From Larimichthys crocea (lineage: Eukaryota; Chordata; Actinopteri; Sciaenidae), in the NCBI RefSeq assembly GCF_000972845.2, contig NC_040022.1:14362919-14426918 (forward strand): a stretch of DNA of 64,000 nt. Reading direction: 5' to 3'. The position numbers and the translations under genes were made by a program. This document shows, piece by piece, positions 1 to 64,000 of this stretch (position 1 is the stretch's first letter; the number at the start of each line of letters is the position of its first letter). Below the pieces are notes generated by a model. That model ran no database searches, was not told where the DNA came from, and was given only the letters and a program-made list of their open reading frames with translations.

Positions 1-122
1 CTTTATGATGTAAATGTCTATACAGGATATACATGCACAACATACACAAATTCTTTAGTAGAGGATATTTTAAAATGGAAATAATCTATGCAGACACAAA
101 TTAAGAAAAATAGACATTTTAC

Positions 123-263
123 CTGATTGTCCTGTAATTTGTCAAACCATGACAATGAATCTTGCTGGAGCTGGAGGTCTTTAAAGCTCTTCTCAGTCTC
201 TGTATTTTTAGCTACACATGATGCAAAACACAAAAGTGCCAAAATGCACAAGATGTGGGCCAT
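123..263 (-). CDS. First coding exon of an unidentified small secreted protein (partial gene)
   Basis: An ATG at 263-261 in good Kozak context (AAGGATGG) opens 47 codons that end in phase 0 at a GT donor (CAG|GTAAAA, exon end 123). The first 18 residues are a hydrophobic signal peptide (MAHILCILALLCFASCVA). The following 29 residues are polar and acidic with no cysteine, as in the pro-region of a peptide hormone or other small secreted protein. The rest of the gene lies beyond the left edge. It is transcribed in the same direction as col4a3 and lies downstream of it. I do not recognise the family. A chemokine is unlikely because the first exon is too long and lacks the CC motif. That this is a real exon is moderately secure from the signal peptide plus donor; the function is unknown. 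Confidence 0.5.
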
Positions 264-3200
264 CCTTACTTGGAAAATATTTTATGTGGGCTTCTTGTTG
301 AGAGAATTCTTCTTGGTAAGACACCGCAACATCCACTGCTCATGCACCTTAACTGCACAGCACACTGACATGTCTGTTTTTAAAGTGCTACCTGGGCCCA
401 AAAAGGGAGGAGGACTGTGCCCCTGTCAATGCACTGAAGCATGTACAATGAAATTTACAGCAGTCATTAAGAGTGAAACAAAAGGACTAAATAAGGACAT
501 TTCCACCATCAGGTGCCATCATTTGCATAAACACACTAATCTGGTTGTATAAGTGAAGGTCATCCTGATGCTGTCATTGGCAAAAGTTGTAAACCTGAAA
601 GAACCCCTCTGACTGCTTGTTTAAAAGCAAATCCCTGTAAGCGAAGTGCAATGCGCATTCATGTAAAATAAAACATTAATGACGCTTACACGGGGGAAAC
701 AATGATTTCATTAACCCTGCTGTGCCATAAAGTTGAAACGGGCAACGCAGCGACGCTGGGATATTCAGAGGCCATAAAGGTCAACTTATCATTTGTTACA
801 CCCTTGTGAGTTTGTACTGGGCATCTCTTTAATGAGATTTCTGCTCCGTTTAACTTAACAATTGTACTGCATCTAAATTATGCCGGAATTGTCACAGGCT
901 ATAATGATTTTGGTGGACTGAAAATCTTGTAAGCCCCGATTTTAAAATCACCCTGTTTTTAAATGTTTGATGGTTATTGGGATGTAGCATTTTTTATTCA
1001 GATGGAGTCATTTTAAATTCTGTTTGAAGGAAAATGGAAGAAGAAATGTATATTTGCTCCAAATCTCCTCCTGTTACCACCAGCAAGTTTTAATAAGCAA
1101 ATCAGATCAGATTCACAAGCCAAAAATCACTTTATAGTAGAGTATGTGTTGTAACCACCTTCCTGCTATGAAAAACAGCAGTTCAGTCCAGATAGCTTAA
1201 ATAAACTCTGTCCATGTGGGCACAGCTTAAAAGGAAAAAGAGATCACTCAGCAGAAAGTATTATCTTTATTCTTTTGCAAGTATACAAACAAATATGGGA
1301 CATTCCTCATATTGATCTGCAGTGATAAAGGTGCAGCTTAATTCCCTTTCGAATTAGGCTTAAATGTGGACAGACAGCGTCCTATCCCATAACATTTTAA
1401 GACAACAGCGTGATTTTGAAAATTTTCTTGCTCAGCTTTTTCTCAGGATTTTACCTACATACACTATACGGGTATACAAATAAATAAACCAGTTTAAGTT
1501 TCCCCCTCAGCACGCAAAGCTAACCTGTACAAATATGAACACACGTCTTTCTATGCCATGTAAGGCATATGTAGGGAGAAAACTAAAAGGACATGTGTCC
1601 TTCTCAAATGGAAGACCTTGAAGTGTTTCAACCTTTCAACAATTCGCCATTCTAACCCAATTAGAGAGGTGTAGAAGCCTAATATAGCTGCCTAAACAAT
1701 TAGTAAGTGCACTGTCGGGAGCAGAATAATCCTGTTAAGAAGGCTACTTAGAGCACTTTACAGCAAGAGTGTTTCTATCCATGCTGACAACTGTCTGCAC
1801 CAGGCCATGTAAAACGTATTTAATTCAAGGTGGCATTCAAGGAGCAGCTGTTTATTATATCAGACCTTTCAGAGTTTTGATGAGTTGAGATTTTGCTACC
1901 AAAAATGCCAAAAAATTAATGAAATAATCAGTGTGATACTTCATCACGGGTTTTTAATTCACACAAGAGGGTTCAGCACTTCTTCAGCTGTTACTTGTCT
2001 TGCTAGATTTCTTACATAAGCATATGCGGCTGTTTGTTATTTTAGACTCTGAGAAATCAATATGTTCGTGTCAAAAAGCAACAACATTTTGAACACAGTG
2101 CTGTTTAAGGACATTATTGTTCCTTTGTGAATCCAGTTATAAGGAGAGTTTGCAGTTATTGATCAGTGACAGATTTGGATGAGTTTAAATGACTGTTCCT
2201 TAGGGGCATACTGCTCTACTGATTTTCTGAGTGAAGAGGGCAGAAAAGAAAGATGTTGAAATAAATAAAAAAATGAGGCATGAGGCTATTCTGGATAGGG
2301 AATTATATATTTATCCAGCTTTTGGTAATAGTGACTTTTAAACATCACATGTAGAATCAATAGGCAGATTAACATACCATAAAAATAACTATTATTTGTC
2401 TTCATTTGTATTTTATTTTAATATCCTTGACACAGCAAAAAGAGAGTGATGTAATGTAAGAAAAAATCATTCCACAATATATGCTCACAAGAGCTTGTGC
2501 ATTTTTGTGTCCCAAAGCCACAGAGAGAGCAGCACTTTGATTGTTTTCATTTAGAAAGTTCATTTAGGAATGGATTGGAGGCAGTATGAGTCATAAAATG
2601 TAATCTTTCCCACGCACCATTTAACATGCTGAAATTCAAAGAAACGCTTTCAGAGCGAGGGAACAAATGACTCGATATTTGCGTGTGAAAACACAACAAC
2701 GTAACAATTCCACAACAAGAGCATCACATTTACAACTCGCTCTGAATGTAATATAGGAACATGTGTGTCATTGGTGGTGACCTCTTACTACTCACGTCAT
2801 CCACTAACTGGACTGCACCAGTTTTCTCAGGTCACTTGGAACGAAACAGCAGTGACATCAGCACTAAATAAGTTAAATAATTCTCAATTCTCAGTAGCCT
2901 GGCAGTCCTCTGCACAAGTCAGGACATTTGTGACCATTTTAGTGACATGGAAATAACTATATAGGCAATGTGGATGTACTATTATCAATCAAAGTACTGT
3001 ATATATGGTCACTATTACATCCATAGAGGCTGTTGAGGCAGGTTACACTACCCTTTTGTCCAGCTCTGGTTCTGGCATGACACTGACTTCCCATCAGCAT
3101 TCCCCCAGGCCCAAGTCTGTCACTGGAATAATAACATGCTGGTGGCACACTACAGCCTCTAAAAGATATAATGGCTCACTAACATGTTTCATTAAATTCA

Positions 3201-3283
3201 ATGTACATACTCATCAGAGCTTATATAACAACTGCCATTAAAGATGATTGGCAATTTGGTTGAAATGTGTTTCAAATGTGTGT
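264..3283. other. Intergenic DNA between the left secreted-protein gene and col4a3
   Basis: About 3 kb of AT-rich sequence without a convincing gene on either strand; the longest open frames (63-141 codons) have no signal peptide, domain or splice context. It should contain the promoter of the left gene on the minus strand, but I could not place a convincing TATA box or start site. Several TTTATT strings (for example near 1264 and 2411) are minus-strand AATAAA motifs that could serve as distal polyadenylation sites for col4a3. Confidence 0.5.
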
Positions 3284-3289
3284 TTTATT
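3284..3289 (-). terminator. Candidate polyadenylation signal of col4a3 (AATAAA)
   Basis: Plus-strand TTTATT reads AATAAA on the minus strand, about 137 bp downstream of the col4a3 stop codon at 3428-3426. It is the first canonical hexamer after the stop. Use is inferred, not shown. Confidence 0.45.
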
Positions 3290-3425
3290 CAAAGACTCAT
3301 ACACTGATTTGTAACATGAAAGCACCAGTTCAACAAATAGATGTGCACACTATGCTCTATCAACACTGTTATAGCTCACATTTCTCATATTTCCATACTT
3401 TAAATTACACGGGAGAAGGAAATGC

Positions 3426-25287
<21,862 letters not shown>

Positions 25288-25951
25288 GGCTTTCTTTCTC
25301 CAGTTCTATCAAAAGCAAGTGGTCATACACCTCATGTGTTTTTGAGCATCCTCCTGAAAAACTAGCCTTCACATTACATCCATCCACTGCTGGACTACGG
25401 TATAAATGAGCTAATGGCTTCAGTTTAAATTAAAGTTCTCCGTCTGGGTTTTGAGTGCCTTGATAAACAAGACAGCCCAGAGAAGCTGTTTAATTTGACC
25501 CTGAAGAAAGGGGGAGGCGGTCTGAACTTTCTCATGCGGTCAACCCCAATCATCCTCCGTCTCCTCATCTCACTCCCAACATTCACAAATAGTGGCAGTT
25601 ACTCTGTTTGGTTTTTACTGATACGGAGGCAGGAGATTAGTCTTGTTGGAGATTATCCTTTTTGGGATGCACCGTGTTCATGAAGATTAATTTGTGCTTC
25701 TGAATTTGGGTGAGTCTTTAAAGTTGTTTTATATGCACAGTGGACTAGCTATAGACTACATGCGCTGTAAACTTTCCTGGGTGGGAAGACAGAACTGACA
25801 ATTTCTTCACCAATAGCATTCTGTTCTGTCACATAATTCCAAAATGGTTCATGGCTTGCAGGTGTCTTCAGTGGTTAATGGTTCCTTTTATTCACAACAG
25901 GGGGCAGCACTACGGCAACACTCCTCACCTTTAAGCAGACTGATGTAATGA
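25288..25951. promoter_or_regulatory. Bidirectional promoter region between col4a3 and col4a4
   Basis: Only 664 bp separate the two divergent start codons. Paired collagen IV genes are known to share short bidirectional promoters, so this interval should drive both. Visible elements are a Sp1/GC-box-like GGGGAGGCGG at 25511-25520, a TATAAA at 25401-25406 of uncertain use, and a C/T-rich stretch (about 25540-25580) that could act like the CTC box described for other collagen IV pairs. A GTGAGT donor at 25710 and a CAG acceptor ending at 25900 suggest that col4a4 has a noncoding first exon here, as I recall for human COL4A4. Start sites are not mapped. Confidence 0.7.
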
Positions 25952-44917
<18,966 letters not shown>

Positions 44918-45240
44918 AGGACCTCTTTCACTTTTCATTGTAACTTTAAACCACGAAAGCTTTCCATTTACAATTCTGAGTACTACTGAGGCTAACAGTC
45001 GATTTAAAAAGTGGCTATGCACTTCATACACTATTATCTTTATCTAAGCAGCGTTTTCTATAAAATGTTGCTGTCACTTTATCTTTTTTCTGTTATTATT
45101 TTCAGTAAGGTGCTATTTCTAATGACAAAAATGTGTGATATTGATCATCTTGATGCTATACCTTAAGATAGTGTTGAAACAAAATAATCAGGGGAAATAT
45201 TCAGAACATTGTTCCTTTTTCATCAAAGCTGTGCTACTCT

Positions 45241-45246
45241 ATTAAA
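45241..45246 (+). terminator. Candidate col4a4 polyadenylation signal (ATTAAA)
   Basis: ATTAAA, the commonest variant hexamer, 324 bp after the stop codon and followed by T-rich sequence. This placement gives a 3' UTR of ordinary length and ends the transcript before the convergent nyap2 3' end. Confidence 0.45.
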
Positions 45247-45382
45247 ATGTTTGTAAAATCTTGACACCACAAGTTCAATAGCTACTTCATTTTGAAAAAC
45301 AACATCATACATGCAAAAATCTTCGGAGAAAATGAATAATTTCAACAGTATACAGTTTTCCATAGTGGGTTTCAAATTCATA

Positions 45383-45388
45383 TTTATT
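45383..45388 (-). terminator. Candidate nyap2 polyadenylation signal (AATAAA)
   Basis: Plus-strand TTTATT gives AATAAA on the minus strand, about 2.0 kb after the nyap2 stop codon. It is the most distal candidate before col4a4 sequence; another hexamer lies near 45464. If both signals are used, the nyap2 and col4a4 transcripts end within roughly 100-150 bp of each other. Confidence 0.4.
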
Positions 45389-47419
45389 TAATTCTCTCAA
45401 CAGAACCCAGGTGACAATCAGAATACAGTACTTTTTTCCTCAAACATATTTTTTCCTTTTCTTTTTTATTACGCAAAACAAGAGAACACTCAGTGCAATA
45501 AGACAGAGGACTCTGACAGTGCGGTGCTCTCTCTACCTTTTCACAGTGCACGTTTATACACACAAAAAGATTGTACATCATCATTATTACATTTCCAACT
45601 TCTACCCACCAACATCATGGATAGGGCAAAGTGAATGTCTCAAAACAATCATTTTTAAAGATTCAACTTGCATACAGTGTAGCTTGGCACACACACACAC
45701 ACGAACACACACAGCTCTCTCCCTCACACACACATAAAGGTATAACACAGAGGGACCTCTGTAGCATTGATTCTCACCAGAGAGGGGATACTGCACTTGC
45801 ACTCCACTCTAAGAGTTAGCTCATTTGTCAAACCCATACTATTTTGGCAATGTCAACATTGCACTTAAATGTGCTATAAAAGAACCAATTTAGATGATGT
45901 GAGTTGGAGGTTGAGGTAGAGGGAGAGAGCATGGGGAGAGGGACATGTATGTAATCAGCCTGATTAAATGTAATGGAAAATGATGGGTAGTGCAGTTTTT
46001 GTTTTGTTTTTACAAAGCCTCAAAGATTTGTAGGCCCTTGTGCAACCCCTGTCTGCTTGACTGGGTAGAGCTGTTGCCATGTTATAGGTCCTTAAACAAT
46101 TTGATCTTTAAAAAGGATGCCGGCCAATTAAATTGAGAGTATTGTCAGAGACAACCAATCTAGATGACTGCATGTTATACACAGGCAGCCTCTTGAGGCT
46201 TTACCTCCCTGCCAATAAATTAAAACTTGCATGGCACAGCTACCTTTAACATTTTCAAAAATATATATATAAGCATAATCTTGAAAGTTAATTCTTAAGC
46301 AAGTGCATATGGCTATTATAATCTGCAGTAAAATTAAGAAATGTTCTAAAAGCTCAGGTGTTGATTGTACGGGCTGGTCGTTGGCATCAAGTATTTACAC
46401 TGTGTCATGGTGCTTGCAGTGCGCATGGCAAAGTAAGGGCGCTGGTACTCGCCAGCTATTGCCACCAACCCCATCTCAAATAACCAACCATCCAAAGTGC
46501 AACCACACCCATAACTCGCTTTAACAGGCTTTGGCTGGTTTTGGAAATTATACTGTTAATAATGTATGTTCTAATTTACTACCTCCCCAACCCACCTTCA
46601 TAGTGTATCTTAGAATACAGCAGAAACATTTCACACTTTCTCTGTCCTCTACAACATGCCAGCCAACAGGTATTCCTATAAAATGATTGAACCGCTTTGA
46701 AAGGCTTTGACGTAGTGACTACACAGCTTCTTACTGTAATATACAAACTGAAGCACACAGAGTTTCCTGTTTCTGTTCTAGGACCAACTGTTGTACATTC
46801 TACAACATACTGGACCAGGCATGGAGGGCGCTGGAATCTAAAGCACGTTGACGTTTACTCCTCAGCTTACAATACAACAGTGAAAATGTAAAGTATATAT
46901 AGACAGAATTGAATAGTCCATTCATTATAGTGCTTTTGAGCACAAAAAAAGAGCTGGGCATAAGAAAATTATGCTACTACAGTACAAGTATTGATAGATT
47001 ATGCTTTCAAATGTAAAAGAACCAAAACGAAAATGACATAAAAAAAAACAAACATTAGATTGCATCTACATCTACTATACATCATTTAAGCTGCTTTTTA
47101 ATCCCCATCTCATTTAGAAAATATCTATTCATCAAATATCTATTCTACTAATTATATTACAAGAATCCAATCACAGGAAATAGAAAAATATCAAATATCA
47201 CCAGTGATGATAAGAAAACATGACAACCTGAACGAGCAGAAATATTGCTATGGTAACCACCATTGTCCTTTGACATCAGCGAGTTATCATCCCCCTGGTG
47301 CTCTCATTGGCTGTCCTGATGCCCCTGATGTTGCAGGGAAGAATCAGCACAACCCAGAGGAAAGAGGGAGCGGGTAATTGTGGGTTGTGTGGCAGGGAGG
47401 GGTAAGTGTATTGTTACTG
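45389..47419 (-). other. nyap2: Probable nyap2 3' UTR
   Basis: About 2 kb between the nyap2 stop codon (47422-47420) and the distal polyadenylation candidate, without a supportable gene on either strand. It contains an (AC)n tract at 45689-45735. A long 3' UTR is usual for neuronal adaptor genes; the extent here is inferred. Confidence 0.45.
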
Positions 47420-60940
<13,521 letters not shown>

Positions 60941-60964
60941 TCTTCAAGTGTTTCCCACAGCATT

Positions 60965-63900
60965 CTGATGAAGACATAAAGAAATGTCAGTAACAATTAT
61001 ATACTAATAATAATATGGACTAATAAGGGAACATTTATGAGTATAGTTTAAATGCAAAACAAGCAAGTGGTTACGCCGGTAATCATCCTCTTAACCTTCA
61101 TTTTTCAGCCATGTGAGATGAAAACCCGATGAAGGAAGACTGCATTTACGTCATAATCATGTCACACAACTGAGTTTGTGTTATGTTACTATTGTTTTTA
61201 ATGTCCCTGACTGCTGCTGTGCTTTTCATAGCCAATGAAAGATTCATAGACTTTTATCACGCCTGTATCCACAAGTGTAAACATTTTCCCTGGAGTGTTG
61301 CAACATCTTTCACTGTCGTTCATTGTATACACACACATACACAAACACGCACACAAAACGCTCACATGCACATGTAAATATGCATATAACACTCAAGGGA
61401 CTCATCATCTACCTACTGTTACTCACATTCTTCAGTTTCAGTTTTCTGATTGGCTGTGGATCAGTAGCAGCTTCCCATTTTCTCAGTTGTGTTTGCACAT
61501 TTTCTGGCTGAAATTATTGGCTGTAACCATGTGAGTGTCTGAATGAAACTGAAAAAAAAAGGCTTTCATCTTCTGCAGTTGTAATATGTGCGGGCCTCAG
61601 ATGTGAAAATATTGTACTCCTGGGACACACCACACAGAATAAATGAAGCAATCTTACTAGAATGTGATGCATAGTTTTGCATATGCGGGAATCAGCAGCA
61701 ATTTTATGTTTAAGATCTAAAACTTGAGTTGTTCCTCGCTGCCTTTTGATTCTGTAAAAAGACAGTCACTGACAGCATCATTGCCTTAAGAAAGAGTGTG
61801 GATGGTTCAACGAGAAAAAGACTCTCTCCCTGTGATTCAGCGTGCATGAACGTACAGCATGCATTCGCCTTTGCATGTGCAACTGCATGCAATATGGCAG
61901 ATACTATGTGCAACAGCCGGACGTGAATTTGGAGAGGCCAATGGTGGAAGAGTAGAAGACAGTGCATGCTTTTATGTAGGTCAATGTTTTCAGATCAGCC
62001 TAAGACTCATGCTTGTTTATGTGTGTGAGAAGAGCACTGAGTGTGCGTGGGGGGAGGGGGAGGGGGCTTGTGATAACTGTATGTATGTTTGTGTGCTTAT
62101 GTGCGTGTAGGCAGGCAAGAGCAGCGAGGGGGTGAGGGCGGGGGGCTTGCCAGATGGAGATTGCAGGGCCAAATGAGAAACTGGCCATTGTCTGGCCATC
62201 CTCAGCATCCCTCTAACTCGTGTCTGTCTATCACTAAGTCCAGCATGGGGCCTAGGTCAGTGGGTTTATCTGCCGGTTCGACTCCCCTATGATGTATTCT
62301 CGCTTAGCATAAGGTTTTACAGGCACAAGGAGAGGGCTGATAAGAGCCGATGAAACAGACAAATTCATCATCTCGGAGCAGAGTTCTTGGGCACAGAATC
62401 CTGGTGTCAAGTGGTTGTACAGATTTTTTTTTTTTGCTCCTTGATTATCAGGTCTTATCAGTGATGCACAGGCAGAGATCTGACGCTGTACAAAGGAAAT
62501 AAATCTTGGTTTTCTGAGAAAAAAACGAGGTGTGCCAGTTAGTTATGTCAAGGATGCAGCAGTAGGATGGCACAGTTCAAACAGTGTTTGAGCTGAATTA
62601 AGCCTGCCTGCTTAATCCCTGTAAGCCTGCAGCAGCACTATGCACTGGAATCAGCTTGTTTATCACACTGTTTTTACCAACCAAGCCTTTCACATTGGAT
62701 TGTCCTCCCATAACTCATTGATGTAAAATGCTATTCTTATCTGCTAATCTCTATAAGACCTGTCAATTTTATATATTTTACAGTCAACCAAGCTTTATTT
62801 TCCTTTCCCCTTCTCTTGATGCATTTTTTTTCTTTTTCTCTATCACATCCTTTCCCTCCATCTTTGCCCCAATTGACATGGGCTGCAACAGTTGGAACAC
62901 AGAGGTGCACAGTGCTTTTTAAAGTAAATCAAAGTGGCACACCGTTTCTGTTTCCAGGCAACCATGTCAAGGGAGAAGGGCAGCATGGATATTCTAGAGA
63001 CACAATGTCAAAAAGATTGCAAGGCCAATTGTCATGCGTGGGCGCTTGTGCACGCGCACACACATCAGTGCAGTACAGTGGACCAAGAAAAGATTAACCT
63101 GTAAACCCTGACACACGGATGCTACACAGAGGCAGCTCGTTTTGGAGATTTTTATGCAGACTTGATTAAAGAAAAACACTTTTGCATGCACTATGATGTA
63201 ACATGAGCATTTATCTTTGTGGGTTTGTGGGTCATTGTTGTGTATAAACAAGTCTTCCAATGCATACTTACAATGGGGCTGTGTCCCTGCTGGTTTGTGG
63301 ACCAACGTGTCTTCTGTTCTCCCCTGAGAAGTCCAGTGCACGCTAGTGAACTCTGACCTACGCTGGAGCACCAGTGCACTATTCCACTTAGATCCACATA
63401 GACTTCCATCCATTGTATGGCCCAACTGACTGATTTGCTAGAAGGAGTCCCTGTGACCCAGGATAAGGCTGGTGCTAGAGGGGAGGTAGGCCATTGGGTG
63501 CCCAGCCCAATGCTCCCTCCCCTGGGCACAAAAGGGAGATGCAACCCCTCCAGTCCAGATGGTGCCAAACTCCAAGCCAGGTGCCAGCTTCACTGCTTCA
63601 CACATCTGCACATGCTAGAGACAGAGGGAAGACGCAGCGTAGCAACAGACCGCACCCGCAACCATGTCACAAATACACACTGACACACTCTCACATCAAA
63701 CTCCTCTTGCAGTTGCAGACCAGGCACTCTTTCTAATGCTTCTTTCCCAGAATGTCTCTCCTTCTGCTTTAATATGCCAGAATGTCTCAGAGTGTCGCAC
63801 AGATGAAAGAAATCCTCATCCACGGGGCCATGAAGGTTAAGCAGAGTGGTATGCGCTTCCAGTCATGGCATTCCCTGCCAGCTCTCTCCGTCCTGCTTGT

Positions 63901-64000
63901 CCACACACCGGTCTGTATAGTCGGTCTGTGCTTAAGCAGATGACACCGGGCTTCCCAACTATAGATCACAACAAGAAGAACACGCCCACTGCCTACTGTA
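60965..64000 (-). other. 5' flank or upstream intron of nyap2
   Basis: About 3 kb containing no open frame with a recognisable domain, signal peptide or splice-consistent extension. It should hold part of the intron before coding exon 1; the noncoding first exon and promoter may lie in it or to the right of the window. Confidence 0.4.

Noticed and set aside
25401..25406. TATAAA as core promoter of col4a4
   Set aside because: It lies about 550 bp upstream of the ATG and 300 bp before the predicted first donor, and collagen IV pairs usually lack a functional TATA. Kept only as an uncertain element.
62089..62292. Plus-strand 67-codon frame and neighbouring small frames at 62816-63736
   Set aside because: No codon bias, domain or splice support; consistent with random open frames in the nyap2 5' flank.

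Overview
The window looks like teleost fish genomic DNA. The genes are compact and intron-rich with GT-AG junctions, there are many GT/AC microsatellites, and several dispersed repeats resemble ones common in bony fish, including a decayed LINE with a YADD reverse-transcriptase motif. No bacterial, CRISPR or viral system was seen.

Layout. (1) 1-263, minus strand: the first coding exon of an unidentified small secreted protein that runs off the left edge. (2) 3426-25287, minus strand: a complete type IV collagen alpha3 gene (col4a3). I resolved 52 coding exons whose lengths sum to 4998 nt, an open frame of 1665 residues plus stop, with signal peptide, 7S cysteines, interrupted Gly-X-Y domain and NC1 domain. 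(3) 25288-25951: a 664-bp interval between the two start codons, the presumed shared bidirectional promoter. (4) 25952-44917, plus strand: a complete type IV collagen alpha4 gene (col4a4). I resolved 47 coding exons summing to 5016 nt, 1671 residues plus stop. One exon is a candidate 9-nt microexon and two introns use GC donors. (5) 45246-45383: col4a4 and the next gene converge tail to tail. (6) 47420-60940, minus strand: nyap2, a neuronal PI3-kinase adaptor. Six coding exons sum to 3249 nt, 1082 residues. The fourth exon (427 residues) carries a Lys-Asp/Arg-Asp tract and tandem basic-serine repeats that make the protein much longer than the mammalian one I remember. (7) 60965-64000: 5' flank or upstream intron of nyap2 with no supported gene.

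How the genes relate. The alpha3 and alpha4 chains assemble with alpha5 (not in this window) into the specialised basement-membrane network of the kidney glomerulus, and the head-to-head layout fits co-expression. The proximity of NYAP2 and COL4A3/COL4A4 on human chromosome 2q36 supports both gene assignments. The most notable points are a non-helical RGD at the extreme C-terminus of alpha3, the microexon and GC-AG introns in col4a4, a (GT)31 microsatellite that forms a splice donor, two perfect hairpins with 3-nt loops, and the expanded coding repeat in nyap2. Exon boundaries were assigned by eye from splice consensus, phase and the Gly-X-Y register. Comparisons with human proteins are from memory.
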